Below, piece by piece: positions 1 to 8,419 of a stretch of 64,000 bases of DNA. Made by a program: the position numbers and the translations under genes. This DNA is from Pyxidicoccus trucidator. Lineage in GTDB: Bacteria; Myxococcota; Myxococcia; Myxococcales; Myxococcaceae. Below the pieces are notes generated by a model. It searched no databases. It was not told the origin of the DNA and saw only the letters and a program-made list of their open reading frames with translations. The stretch's first letter is position 1; the number at the start of each line of letters is the position of its first letter. Location of the stretch: positions 682,001 through 746,000 of the forward strand of contig NZ_JAAIXZ010000002.1 in the NCBI RefSeq assembly GCF_010894435.1, in the 5' to 3' direction.

Positions 1-2346
1 CGAGCCAACCCCGGGGGGCTCCGCGTTCCCCGGAGACGCGTCCGCGTTCCCGCCGGACGCCGCCACCTCGCGCAGCGCGGCCTCGTAGAACGCAATCGCA
101 TCCCCGTTGGCGTACGCGGCCCGTGCCCGGTCTCCCGCGTGCGCGAGCCACCCGCTGGCCCGGGCCGGCACACCCGCGCGGGACCAGTGGTGGCCCAGCG
201 CCGCGGCCTGGCCCTCCAGCTCCGGGGTGCCCATGTACCGGCGCTCCAGCAGCTTGGCCGAGCGCAGGTGCAGCGCCTGACGCGGCCCGGCGGGAATCCG
301 CGCGTAGGCCACCTCGCGGAGCTTGTCGTGGACGAAGCGCAGGCGCCCGCTGCCGGACTCCTCCAGCACCTGCCGGCGGCGCAGCTCCTCCACTGCCTCC
401 AGCCCCGCGGCCTCCGACAGCGCGGCGGTGGCCAGCAGCAGCTCCGCGTCCTGCTCGCGCCCCAGCACGGACGCCGCCTCCGCCAGAGCGCGGCCCTCCG
501 CGCCCAGGTCGGCCAGCCGCCTCTCGATGAGCTCGACGATGCTGCCCGGCAGGGGCAGGGGACGGGTGCCCGCGCTGCCGCCCGCCTCGAAGAGCCATTC
601 CCCCGAGGGCGCGCGGAAGAGCAGCCCCGCGTCGATGGCGGCGCGCAGGTACTCGGCGATGAAGAAGGGGTTGCCGCTCGTCTCGCGCACCAGCGCATCC
701 ACGAAGGGACCGGGCACCTCGCGCAGCGCCAGCATGCCGCGCACCATCTCCCCCGCGCTCGCCGCGTCCAGCCGGCCCACCTCCACCCGCACCGCGTCCG
801 GCGCGCCCACCACGGCGCGCAGCTCCGCGTCCATCTGGTCCATCCGGTACGTGCCCACCAGCAGCACCGGCCGCGACGCGAGGTGCGCGGCGCCCAGCTC
901 CTGGAGGAAGCTCAGCGTCAGCTCGTCCGCCCACTGCAGGTCATCCAGCACCAGCAGCAGCGGCTGCACCTCCGCGAAGGCCCGCAGCGTGTCGCGCAGC
1001 GCCGCCAGCACGCGGGCGCGCGCCTCCGGGGCGGGCAGGGGCGGGGGCTCGGGCTGGGCGCCCTGGCCGGGGAGCTGCGTCAGGGACGGCTCGTACGCGG
1101 CGAGCACGCGCCCGCGCGGCCCCAGCAGCCGGTCCGCCTCCTCGGCGCCGCGCTCGTTGCACCGGTCCGCCACCGCCAGCAGCAGCGGGCGCAGCGGCTG
1201 CAACGGTGCCGCGTGGACGTCCGCGCCCCCGGCATCCAGCGGCACGCACTCGCCCGTCACCACCGCCATGCGCCGCCACGTGGCCTCCGACGCCAGCTCC
1301 AGCGCCAGCCGCGTCTTGCCCGCGCCACTCTCTCCGCCGAGGAACACGCGCCCGCCCTGGCCTCGCGACGCCGCGTCCAGCGCGTCCATCAGCCGCCCCA
1401 GCTCGCCCCCGCGCCCGGCCAGGTCCGGCCGATACAGATAGGCCGGTGTCCTGGGCGCGGTGTCGCCTCCGTCGCCGCCGCCCTCCGCGCCGAGCGCGTC
1501 CAGCGCCGCCGCCACGTCCTCCGCGTAGCCCGGCCGCTCCGGAGGCTTCTTCGCCAGCAGCCGCAGCGCCAGCGCGTCCACGGCCTCGGACAAGCCCTCC
1601 ACCCGCCGCGACGGGGGCACCGGCGCCACGTGCAGGTGCTGGTGCGGCACCGGGCCCTCCCGGCCGGGGAGGAAGGGCGGCCGGCCGGTGAGCAGCTCAT
1701 AGAAGATGCAACCCAGCGCGTAGAGGTCCGCGCGCGCGTCCACGAAGCCGCCGCGCAGCTGCTCCGGGGCCATGTACGCGTCGCTGCCCACCACCGTGCC
1801 GCCCACATCCAGCGTCTCGCGGCCGCGTGAGCCGCCGAAGCTCGCGGCGATGCCGAAGTCCACCAGCACCGGCGTGCCGTCCGGGCGGAGGAAGACATTC
1901 TCCGGCTTGAGGTCTCTGTGGACGAGGCCGTTGGCGTGCAGGAAGGCCAGCGGCGCGCACATGCGCCGCACCAGGGTGAGCACGGCACGCAGTCGCTCCG
2001 GGCCCACCGGGCCCGCCTCCTGGCCGGCGCTGGCGCCGCGCAGCGTCTGCCCGCGCAGCAGCTCCATGGCGTACCAGGGCAGCCCGTCCGTCACGCCCTC
2101 CGCGACGATGCGCACCACTCCCGCGTGCCGCAGCCGACGCAGCGCGTGAATCTCCCGGCGGATGCTGGCCAGCGGCACCTCGGAGGCGGCCCGGACCGTC
2201 TTGACGGCCACCGCCTCGCCCGTGTCAGGGTGCTCACCCCGGTAGACGACTCCCATGCCCCCCTGTCCCAGCACCTCGAGGAGCCGGTAGGGGCCGAGGG
2301 TCTCCCCCACCCCAGGAAGGGAGTGGAGCCACGCTGGAGCCGTCAT
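1..2346 (-). CDS. Ser/Thr protein kinase fused to an AAA ATPase (PknK-like), C-terminus cut by window edge
   Basis: The protein starts at the ATG complementary to 2344-2346 and is open to base 1 (782 codons visible). Residues 20-280 are a Hanks-type kinase: Gly-rich loop GQGGMG, catalytic HRDLKPEN with HRD at 143-145, DFG, and a MAPEQL activation segment. After a short linker comes an ATPase module with Walker A GESGAGKT at about 338-345 and Walker B-like LVLDDLQWAD, followed by helical TPR-like sequence. This kinase plus AAA_16-type ATPase layout matches PknK-like regulators, which signal in the cytoplasm. No membrane segment is visible in the part present. The kinase and ATPase assignments are certain; the ligand and output domain are unknown because the end is missing. 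Confidence 0.93.
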   Translation of the reverse strand, partial: MTAPAWLHSLPGVGETLGPYRLLEVLGQGGMGVVYRGEHPDTGEAVAVKTVRAASEVPLASIRREIHALRRLRHAGVVRIVAEGVTDGLPWYAMELLRGQTLRGASAGQEAGPVGPERLRAVLTLVRRMCAPLAFLHANGLVHRDLKPENVFLRPDGTPVLVDFGIAASFGGSRGRETLDVGGTVVGSDAYMAPEQLRGGFVDARADLYALGCIFYELLTGRPPFLPGREGPVPHQHLHVAPVPPSRRVEGLSEAVDALALRLLAKKPPERPGYAEDVAAALDALGAEGGGDGGDTAPRTPAYLYRPDLAGRGGELGRLMDALDAASRGQGGRVFLGGESGAGKTRLALELASEATWRRMAVVTGECVPLDAGGADVHAAPLQPLRPLLLAVADRCNERGAEEADRLLGPRGRVLAAYEPSLTQLPGQGAQPEPPPLPAPEARARVLAALRDTLRAFAEVQPLLLVLDDLQWADELTLSFLQELGAAHLASRPVLLVGTYRMDQMDAELRAVVGAPDAVRVEVGRLDAASAGEMVRGMLALREVPGPFVDALVRETSGNPFFIAEYLRAAIDAGLLFRAPSGEWLFEAGGSAGTRPLPLPGSIVELIERRLADLGAEGRALAEAASVLGREQDAELLLATAALSEAAGLEAVEELRRRQVLEESGSGRLRFVHDKLREVAYARIPAGPRQALHLRSAKLLERRYMGTPELEGQAAALGHHWSRAGVPARASGWLAHAGDRARAAYANGDAIAFYEAALREVAASGGNADASPGNAEPPGVGS

Positions 2347-2398
2347 AGGGGCGCGGAGCATACCCGCCGCCCCCTGCTGAGTCCGCCGAGAACCCGCT

Positions 2399-2429
2399 GC
2401 GTCCCACCAGGACGCGCTCGCGTCCTCCT
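2399..2429. repeat. Dispersed GC-rich palindromic repeat, copy 1
   Basis: This 31-base intergenic stretch contains the inverted repeat AGGACGCG-CT-CGCGTCCT at 2409-2426. A second copy lies at 28865-28895 and matches at 26 of 31 positions (19 of 20 in the core GGACGCGCT-Y-GCGTCCTCCT). Both copies are outside intact genes. It may be a REP- or MITE-like element; only two copies are visible here. Confidence 0.6.
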
Positions 2430-2583
2430 GGAACGCACTCCGGAGCGCCTCTGGAGCCCCTTTCGAGCCATCCCCTTGAAAGGACTGGGACGGGGTGCCG
2501 GATGATCGCGTGGCCCGAAGTTCGCATGGTGTTCGGGCGTGGCGTCACGGGAAACCAGGACGCCCCGCCGTCATGGAGGTCCG

Positions 2584-2619
2584 AGAACGCGGAAGGAGGG
2601 GCCGCTCCTTCCGCGTTCT
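2584..2619. terminator. Strong hairpin in the leader of the sigma-54 activator gene
   Basis: A 15-bp perfect stem (2584-2598 with 2605-2619) encloses a 6-base loop and is followed by a T/C-rich stretch on the + strand. It lies 84 bases upstream of the activator start, between two divergent genes, so no upstream gene obviously needs it as a terminator. It could end a short leader RNA or sRNA (attenuator), or act as a DNA or RNA regulatory structure. The other 300 or so bases of 2347-2702 hold only repeat copy 1. Confidence 0.55.
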
Positions 2620-2702
2620 TCATCTCCATCTCCGCTACACTTGCTCCTTTCCGATGCGGCCCTGACGGGTTGGGTCGGATGGCTCCGGATGGAGGCGAGT
2701 GG

Positions 2703-4427
2703 ATGCAAGATGAGATGGCGCAGCTCCTGACCGCGTTGCGGGGGGCGAAGGACTTCGAGACCGCCGCGTCCGCGACCCTGCGCCGGCTGCTGACCCTGGC
2801 CCAGGAGGCGGTTGCGTCCAGTCGGTACGCAGCCCGGGCCCGCGTCCTCCGCGGAATCGTCCACCTGCGCCCCGGCGAGGCCTACCGCCGCCTGGCCGCG
2901 CTGGATGTAGGGGCCTCTGAGATTACGGATGCAAGTGTGGGGACGCCCTTCTTCACGTCCGCCACGGCCTGGCGCGCGGTGGTGGAGCACCGGTGCGCGG
3001 TGTCCATCGACGTCAACGTGGGCACGGTGCAGCCGCACGCGCCCAACGCCCCGGTGACGGGCGACCCGGGACTGGCGGGCTTCCATAGCAACGAGAGCCG
3101 GCAGCGCTTCCTCGGCCGGCATGCCACGCACGTGTGCGTGCTGCCGCTGCGCACGCCGGGCGGCGGAATCGAGGGAATGATTTCGCTGGAGGCGGACTGC
3201 CTGGCCGCCATGGGACAGGAGTTCGTCTGGCTGTCGGCGGGAGACCGGCTGCAGCTGCTCGCCGATGTCGCCGCGCCATACCTGGCGGGGCTGCCGCAGC
3301 GGCCGGTGGCCACGCCCGAGGTGGACGAGTTCCTCCCGGTGGTGGGGCGCTCCATGGCGGAGCTGCTGCCCATCCTCCGCGTCTTCGCGCTGCAGGATGA
3401 GACCATCCTCATCAGCGGCGCCACCGGCGCGGGCAAGTCGCGGCTGGCGCGCTGGTGCCACGAGCGCTCCAACCGCCGGGGCAAGCCCTTCGAGACGCTG
3501 GACCTGGTGACGGTGCCCGAGGACCTCCAGATGGCGGAGCTCTTCGGCTGGAAGAAGGGCGCCTTCACCGGCGCGGTGCGGGACGCGCCCGGCAGCGTGG
3601 CGCGCGCGGACGGCGGCACGCTGTTCATCGACGAAATCGACAAGCTGTCGCTCAAGGCGCAGGCGGGCCTGCTGCACCTGCTGGAGTCGCGCAGCTACCG
3701 TCCGCTGGGCGAGGGCACCGGCGAGCGTCAGGCGGACGTGCGCTTCATCATCGGCACCAACGCGGACCTGCACGCCGAGGTGCGCGCGGGCCGCTTCCGC
3801 GAGGACCTCTACTACCGCGTCAACGTGCTGCCGGTGCGCATGCCGGCCCTGCAGGAGCGCCAGGACGAAATCCCGCTGTGGGCGCGCTACATGGTCGTCC
3901 GGCGGCACCGCGAGCGCCTGCCCGAGGGCAGCGCGCGGCTGACGCAGGAGGCGGAGCGACTGCTGGTGGGCGGGAGCTGGCCGGGCAACCTGCGGCAGCT
4001 CGACAACATCGTCCGCCGGGCCTACACGCTGGCGATGGTGGAGCACACCAACGCCACCGGCGAGCTGGTGCTGCAGGAGAAGCACGTCGCCCGGGCGCTG
4101 GACTACGAGCAGGCCCCGGGCGCCAAGCCACTCCCCGAAGCGCTCCGCGCGGCGGCGCAGGCCTTCGTCGCCGAGGCACGCAAGCGCAACGCCCCCTTGG
4201 ACTTGGACCTGGCGGACGCCTTCCGCGGGCTGGTGCTGGGCATGGCCATCCGCCAGGTGGGCCGCGACGAGGGCTTCCGGCTGCTGGGCCGCGAGAGCCT
4301 GGTGAAGAACCGCAACCACCACAAGGCGCTCAAGCGCGAGCTGGAGAAGGTGGAGGCGCTCTACAAGGCCCTGGGTGAGGACACGTCTCCCTTCGCCGAC
4401 CTGCTGTCGGAGGACGAGGCGGCCTGA
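2703..4427 (+). CDS. Sigma-54-dependent transcriptional activator with N-terminal GAF-like domain
   Basis: This is an enhancer-binding protein that would remodel RNA polymerase-sigma54. The ATG at 2703 is chosen because GGAGG lies 7 bases upstream; in-frame upstream starts (2502, 2679) lack this. Residues 1-200 look like a GAF-type sensor. The AAA+ domain carries Walker A GATGAGKS (about residue 238), the sigma54-contacting loop GAFTGA (about 286), Walker B TLFIDEID and the arginine-finger region FREDLYYR. The C-terminal segment (about 500-560) is helical and could be a degenerate DNA-binding domain, but a typical Fis helix-turn-helix is not obvious. The length of 574 residues is normal. The signal and target genes are unknown. 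Confidence 0.93.
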   Translation: MQDEMAQLLTALRGAKDFETAASATLRRLLTLAQEAVASSRYAARARVLRGIVHLRPGEAYRRLAALDVGASEITDASVGTPFFTSATAWRAVVEHRCAVSIDVNVGTVQPHAPNAPVTGDPGLAGFHSNESRQRFLGRHATHVCVLPLRTPGGGIEGMISLEADCLAAMGQEFVWLSAGDRLQLLADVAAPYLAGLPQRPVATPEVDEFLPVVGRSMAELLPILRVFALQDETILISGATGAGKSRLARWCHERSNRRGKPFETLDLVTVPEDLQMAELFGWKKGAFTGAVRDAPGSVARADGGTLFIDEIDKLSLKAQAGLLHLLESRSYRPLGEGTGERQADVRFIIGTNADLHAEVRAGRFREDLYYRVNVLPVRMPALQERQDEIPLWARYMVVRRHRERLPEGSARLTQEAERLLVGGSWPGNLRQLDNIVRRAYTLAMVEHTNATGELVLQEKHVARALDYEQAPGAKPLPEALRAAAQAFVAEARKRNAPLDLDLADAFRGLVLGMAIRQVGRDEGFRLLGRESLVKNRNHHKALKRELEKVEALYKALGEDTSPFADLLSEDEAA

Positions 4428-4429
4428 GC

Positions 4430-4456
4430 GGCGGTGCCCGGGTGAAGGGCACCGCC
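4430..4456 (+). terminator. Hairpin between convergent genes
   Basis: GGCGGTGCCC and GGGCACCGCC form a 10-bp stem with a 7-base loop, starting 3 bases after the activator stop. No U-tract follows, which is common in high-GC genomes. It may serve both the activator (+) and the heme-oxygenase-like gene that ends at 4470 (-). Confidence 0.6.
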
Positions 4457-4469
4457 GGTGGGACGGCGC

Positions 4470-5282
4470 TCAGCGGGAGGGGCAGGGCGCTCTCGTCGCC
4501 GAGCCCTCCCTCGCCGCGATTCCCGTCGCGCCGCGCGCCAGCTCGGCGCAGACGAGCGCATGGAGCCGGAAGGCCATGCGGGCCTCCTGGACGACTTCCT
4601 GGGCCTCGTCAGCGTCCAGCTCCAGCCCGTCGATGCGGGAGTGGAGACGGACGCGGAAGGCGTCCAGCTCCGGCGCGCGGGGAGCGTCGTAGAAGCGCGT
4701 GCCCCGGCCGTCCTCCAGCTCGAACGCCTCCGCGACGCAGCGGGCCCGGGCCGGCGCGGTGAAGAGGTCCAGCATGCACCGCGCATAGGCATGGGCCACG
4801 AGCAGGTGCGGCGCGCCGTCGGCGACCTCGCGGAGGCGCTCCGCGTGCAGCCGGGCCTCCAGGCAGGCGAACGTGTCCGTCCGCGTCTCGCCGCAGAAGT
4901 AGTCCAGGTCCGCCTCCAGCGCCTCTGCGCGGCGCAGCTCCGGCAGCAGCAGCACCGGCGTCATGGCCGTGTCCACCACGCGCGGCAGCAAGTCCTCGAA
5001 GGCGGAGTAGAGGAAGTGCAGCTGGCGCAGATAGCTGACGTAGTGCTGGGCCCGGACGAACTGGCCGAAGACGCCTCCGTCCCAGGTGTCGAGGAAGAGC
5101 GTCTGGAGGAAGAGGGAGTCCTGCGCCTGCTGGAGCGTCTTCTCCGTCCCTTCCTCCAGCAGCACGGACAGCGGGGCCGTCCCGGGCGCGCGCAGGGGCT
5201 CGGAGGGCTCCACGTCGGGCAGGCGGCGGACGCGCGCGGACAGGTCCGTCCGGGGCCGGCGCAGGGAGCCGGTGGCGCTCAC
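4470..5282 (-). CDS. Heme-oxygenase-fold protein lacking the usual catalytic residues
   Basis: The sequence aligns by eye with biliverdin-forming heme oxygenases, especially the C-terminal part (LVAHAYAR..., RFYDAP, the helix ending EARMAFRLHALVCAEL). Two hallmarks are changed. Where the proximal heme-ligand His of the T-x-x-x-H-x-x-A-E motif should be, the sequence is TEKTLQQAQ (Leu). The distal-helix GDLSGG reads LDLFTA. It may therefore bind heme or bilin differently, or not at all. The GTG start overlaps the stop of the upstream small gene (GTGA), implying translational coupling; the region farther upstream that stays open in this frame belongs to that gene. The product is a 270-residue cytoplasmic protein. 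A Fur-like box precedes the two-gene unit. Confidence 0.75.
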   Translation of the reverse strand: MSATGSLRRPRTDLSARVRRLPDVEPSEPLRAPGTAPLSVLLEEGTEKTLQQAQDSLFLQTLFLDTWDGGVFGQFVRAQHYVSYLRQLHFLYSAFEDLLPRVVDTAMTPVLLLPELRRAEALEADLDYFCGETRTDTFACLEARLHAERLREVADGAPHLLVAHAYARCMLDLFTAPARARCVAEAFELEDGRGTRFYDAPRAPELDAFRVRLHSRIDGLELDADEAQEVVQEARMAFRLHALVCAELARGATGIAAREGSATRAPCPSR

Positions 5283-5506
5283 TGCTCCCACCCTCCGGAG
5301 GCCAGCACGCCCTCGGGCGACGCTCCTGGCGCGCCCAGCCGCTGGAGCGCCTCGGCCAGCGTCAACCCGATGGCCCGGAGGACGTCCTCCTCCACGCGGA
5401 TTGTCACTGGGCCCATGGCCAGGTGCAGGTGCCCACACGTGCACCGCGTCACCTCCGCACACGGACCTCGCGCCAACACCGTCTTGCCGCATCCCTGACC
5501 GAGCAT
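5279..5506 (-). CDS. Small Cys/His-rich protein upstream of the heme-oxygenase-like gene
   Basis: This 75-residue protein starts at an ATG with AGGAGA a few bases upstream. The N-terminal third has Cys at 6, 16, 22 and 24 and His at 26 and 28 (pattern C-x9-C-x5-CxCxHxH), suggesting binding of a metal, heme or Fe-S cluster. The C-terminal part is a predicted amphipathic helix. No signal peptide or membrane segment is visible. It is coupled by a 4-base GTGA overlap to the heme-oxygenase-fold gene and lies just downstream of a Fur-like palindrome, so a role in iron or heme handling is inferred. I do not recognise a named family. Confidence 0.7.
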   Translation of the reverse strand: MLGQGCGKTVLARGPCAEVTRCTCGHLHLAMGPVTIRVEEDVLRAIGLTLAEALQRLGAPGASPEGVLASGGWEQ

Positions 5507-5528
5507 CTTCTCTCTCCTGATTTTGATT

Positions 5529-5545
5529 TTGATTATCGAAATCAA
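5529..5545 (-). promoter_or_regulatory. Fur-like operator
   Basis: TTGATTATCGAAATCAA is a 6-5-6 inverted repeat in a local AT-rich patch (5521-5546), resembling the 7-1-7 Fur box core. It sits 23 bases upstream of the small Cys/His gene start, where a repressor could block its promoter. Iron control is inferred from resemblance only. Confidence 0.5.
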
Positions 5546-5619
5546 ATGGATGATGCCCGAAAGGGGGCCGGAGGGCAAGCCGCCACGGTGTTGCGTCTGT
5601 GGAAGGGTGGACTCCCGGG

Positions 5620-6114
5620 CTACCGGGCGTCGCGCCCCATGGGCTCGCGCTGCTCGTCGCGCAGGCCCACGAGCACGCTGGCGCCGCTGCCCGCCACGCG
5701 CAGCTCGCCGTAGCGTGCCTGCTCGTAGCGGCCCGCGTGGCCCTCCTGGAAGAAGAAGGACTCCGCGCCCAGGCGCACGCGGCCCTGGCGGACGCGGTAG
5801 CGGAGCTTGAACTCTCCCGGCGCCAGCGGCGTCTCCGGCGTGTCCAGGCGCACGAAGCGGCCCACGCCCTGCTCGTCCAGGCGCAGCACCAGGTGGCCGT
5901 CGCGCGGCTGCCCCGGGTCCTGCTGCTGCTGTTCCCGGCTGATGGCGTAGTCGAGCACCATGTAGTCGCCCTGCATCAGCGAGCGTGGATCTCTCGGCGC
6001 CAGCTCCAGCAGCACCGGGCGGCCGGTGGCCAGCACGTATTCCTTCTGGGCGACGAGCCCCGCCGGGGCTCCCAGCGCGAGCGCCAGCCCGCCGAAGATG
6101 ACCGCCGCGCGCAT
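5620..6114 (-). CDS. GDYXXLXY-domain membrane-anchored protein
   Basis: This 164-residue protein has one N-terminal hydrophobic segment (about residues 4-22, signal anchor or signal peptide). An extracytoplasmic domain carries GDYMVLDYAI, the signature of the GDYXXLXY family. Its ATG overlaps the stop of the upstream DUF4401 gene (TGATG). DUF2157, DUF4401 and GDYXXLXY genes commonly occur together in this order, so they probably form one envelope complex of unknown function. Confidence 0.88.
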   Translation of the reverse strand: MRAAVIFGGLALALGAPAGLVAQKEYVLATGRPVLLELAPRDPRSLMQGDYMVLDYAISREQQQQDPGQPRDGHLVLRLDEQGVGRFVRLDTPETPLAPGEFKLRYRVRQGRVRLGAESFFFQEGHAGRYEQARYGELRVAGSGASVLVGLRDEQREPMGRDAR

Positions 6115-7211
6115 CACCGCACCTCCGCTGGCGCGGCGGGGAAGCGCCGCAGCAGGAACGTCCGCAGGCCCAGGAACACCAGGCCGCTGCCCGTCAGCGC
6201 GAGCGCCTTGGCCAGCAGCGTGAGCCCCAGGTCGTAGTAGTACACGCCGCCGGCCGCGAGCAGGAACGCCCCCGCCAGCCCCAGCAGCACCGGGGCGCGC
6301 CGGTGGAAGGCGAGCACCATCAACCCCACCGCGGCGATGAGGGCCGGCGTGTGCAGCGTCAGCACCGCCGTCAGCCCCAGCGCGACGAACACCGCCGCGC
6401 CCGCCAGCCCCGTGGCGTCCAGCCCCAGCTCCTTCATCACCCGCCACGCGGTGTACAGCGTCACCGCCGTCAGCCCCAGGGTCAGCAGCGCATCCGGCGT
6501 GGCGACGCCAGGGTCTCTCAGCATGGCGTCCACCATGCCGAGGTAGCGGAGCGAGAACAGCGAGCACATGACTCCGCACGCCAGCGCGTAGGCCACGGGG
6601 CCCACCAGCTCGCCCCACCGCCCGAGGCGCAGCCGGACCTGCTCCAGGAAGAGCAGGTGGACCGCCACCGTGAAGCCCAGCAGCCCCAGCTCGATGCCCA
6701 ATTCTCCCAGCGCCTTCCACAGCAGGAACACCGTCGCCCCGGCCATGCAGACGGTCATCAGGAAGCGGAGGATGGCGTCTGGGAAGAAGGCGAGCAGCAC
6801 CGCTCCGATGACCAGCATGGCGACGGCCGGGGCGATTTCGCTGTCCAGCGCCGAGCCCACGCCCACCACGACCATGGCGGCTCCGGCCAGGCACAGCGCC
6901 AGCGCGAGCTGCTCCAGGAAGACGCCGTGTCCGTGGCGGCGCAGCGCCGTGGCGCCGCCACAGATGACGAGCCCCAGCACGGCCACCACCGCCTCCTCAT
7001 CCAGGATGCCGACACAGCCGAAGAAGCTGAGGAGGAACCCGGCGGCCACCCAGGCGCCGAAGCCGGCGAGCGCCTTCACGAACCACGGGGTGGCCACGTC
7101 GGTGCGCCGGTACACCTCCATGGCGGTCCGGGCCCGCGCCTCGGCGTCAGGGGCCAGCTGTCCTTCCGCCTGGAGGGAGCTCAATACGTCCTGCAACGAG
7201 GGGCGTGCCAT
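6114..7211 (-). CDS. DUF4401-type polytopic membrane protein
   Basis: The protein has 365 residues with a soluble N-terminus of about 45 residues, then roughly ten hydrophobic segments rich in Leu, Ala and Gly. ATG 7211 is chosen because it follows the DUF2157 stop by one base; the upstream in-frame extension to 7250 would sit inside that gene. It is the middle gene of a three-gene membrane operon. Its biochemical role is unknown. The family call rests on hydrophobic pattern and the conserved gene neighbourhood. Confidence 0.82.
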   Translation of the reverse strand: MARPSLQDVLSSLQAEGQLAPDAEARARTAMEVYRRTDVATPWFVKALAGFGAWVAAGFLLSFFGCVGILDEEAVVAVLGLVICGGATALRRHGHGVFLEQLALALCLAGAAMVVVGVGSALDSEIAPAVAMLVIGAVLLAFFPDAILRFLMTVCMAGATVFLLWKALGELGIELGLLGFTVAVHLLFLEQVRLRLGRWGELVGPVAYALACGVMCSLFSLRYLGMVDAMLRDPGVATPDALLTLGLTAVTLYTAWRVMKELGLDATGLAGAAVFVALGLTAVLTLHTPALIAAVGLMVLAFHRRAPVLLGLAGAFLLAAGGVYYYDLGLTLLAKALALTGSGLVFLGLRTFLLRRFPAAPAEVR

Positions 7212-7212
7212 G

Positions 7213-8223
7213 TCAGGCCTCCTCCGCGGAGCCCGTGGTCCGGGCTTCATTGCGCAGCCACCACACCGCGAGCGCCACCTCGCCGATGATGACGAAGGGC
7301 ATGAGGAAGAGGCTGAACTCGTTGATGTCTCCTTCCACGATGAGCAGCCGGCCCACCAACGTGGTGACGAGCGTCATCGCCGACAGCACGCCCAGGGTGA
7401 GCAGGAACAGCTCTCCGCGCAGGTGGCGGTGCAGTGCGTAGTCCGCCGCCAGGGTGCCGAGCACCAGCAGCAGCGCCACGCCGGCCCCAGGCCCGACCTC
7501 CGACGGCGCGACGATGAAGACCGCCGCCGCCGCGAGCAGCGGGGCCACCGTCATCACCGCCAGCCCCCGCGGCACCCACCGTCTCTGGAGCCAGGACACG
7601 CCCGCGTTCGCGAAGTGCTCGTACGTGGCCCAGGCAAAGCCGTTGAGCAGGCCCAGCACCACGGCGAGCCACGCGGCGCTGTCCTCGTCGCCGTCGAGCA
7701 CCTGCGCCCAGAAGAGGATGACGCCGGTGTCCAGGAGCACGAGCAGGAACTGCCACAGCGGCGCGAAGCGGGCCAGGGCCACCCAGGGGAGGATGAGCAC
7801 GGCCCACCCGAGGAACAGCTCGTACGGGTCCGCGCCCGTCTGGTACGCCTGCCCGTACACGGCCAGCAGCGCCCCCACGAGCACCGCCGAGGCCAGCAGC
7901 GCGAACTGTCCGGCCAGCCCCTCGCCCAGGCGCCAGGCGGCCACCGAGGTGCCGACCATCGCCGCCGCGATGAGGCCCAGCTTCCCGAAGCGGTGCAGGT
8001 CCGCCCAGTTGTACGCGAAGAAGTAGATGACCCCCGAGAGCACCAGCATCGTGCCCAGCGCCATCAGCGCGGTGGACAGGAAGCTCCGCCACTCCGCCCT
8101 GGGAGGCGACGCCACGGACAGGTGCAGCGCGCGCTCCAGCGCGGCGGGCGGAAGGATTCCGGCGTCCGCGAGCGCGCGCAGGCGCTCGGGCGTCGCATCC
8201 AGGTCGAGCAGGTCTTTCGGCAC
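7213..8223 (-). CDS. DUF2157 polytopic membrane protein
   Basis: The first 60 residues form a soluble helical region (LRALADAGILPPAALERAL) typical of DUF2157, followed by about ten membrane segments beginning near the motif GVIYFFAYNW. The start is GTG at 8223. It is the first gene of the DUF2157-DUF4401-GDYXXLXY operon. The promoter should lie in the 196-base gap to the divergent pilin-like gene, but no clear -35/-10 pair was recognised there. Confidence 0.85.
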   Translation of the reverse strand: MPKDLLDLDATPERLRALADAGILPPAALERALHLSVASPPRAEWRSFLSTALMALGTMLVLSGVIYFFAYNWADLHRFGKLGLIAAAMVGTSVAAWRLGEGLAGQFALLASAVLVGALLAVYGQAYQTGADPYELFLGWAVLILPWVALARFAPLWQFLLVLLDTGVILFWAQVLDGDEDSAAWLAVVLGLLNGFAWATYEHFANAGVSWLQRRWVPRGLAVMTVAPLLAAAAVFIVAPSEVGPGAGVALLLVLGTLAADYALHRHLRGELFLLTLGVLSAMTLVTTLVGRLLIVEGDINEFSLFLMPFVIIGEVALAVWWLRNEARTTGSAEEA

Positions 8224-8419
8224 CGGCGCAGTGTAGCCGCCCCCGGGCCTCGGCGGTCCACGTTCACCCTGGGCCCTGTTTTCGTGGGGCCGGGGAGACC
8301 TCGCCTCTCAATGGGGCGCCGCGAATGGGGAGTCTGGATTGGCGGAGCGCACGAAAGGCCATGCTACGGTGCCGCGCACGGCGCGAGGGTGCGCCGGAAC
8401 AGAAGGGGGAATTCTCCAG

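Noticed and set aside
139..1830. 563-codon open frame on the + strand opposite the kinase-ATPase
   Set aside because: The minus strand encodes a full set of kinase and Walker motifs; the plus frame is a shadow rich in Arg, Gln and His.
2571..4322. 583-codon open frame on the - strand across the sigma-54 activator
   Set aside because: It is antisense to a gene with complete AAA+ motifs, with no ribosome site and no domain.
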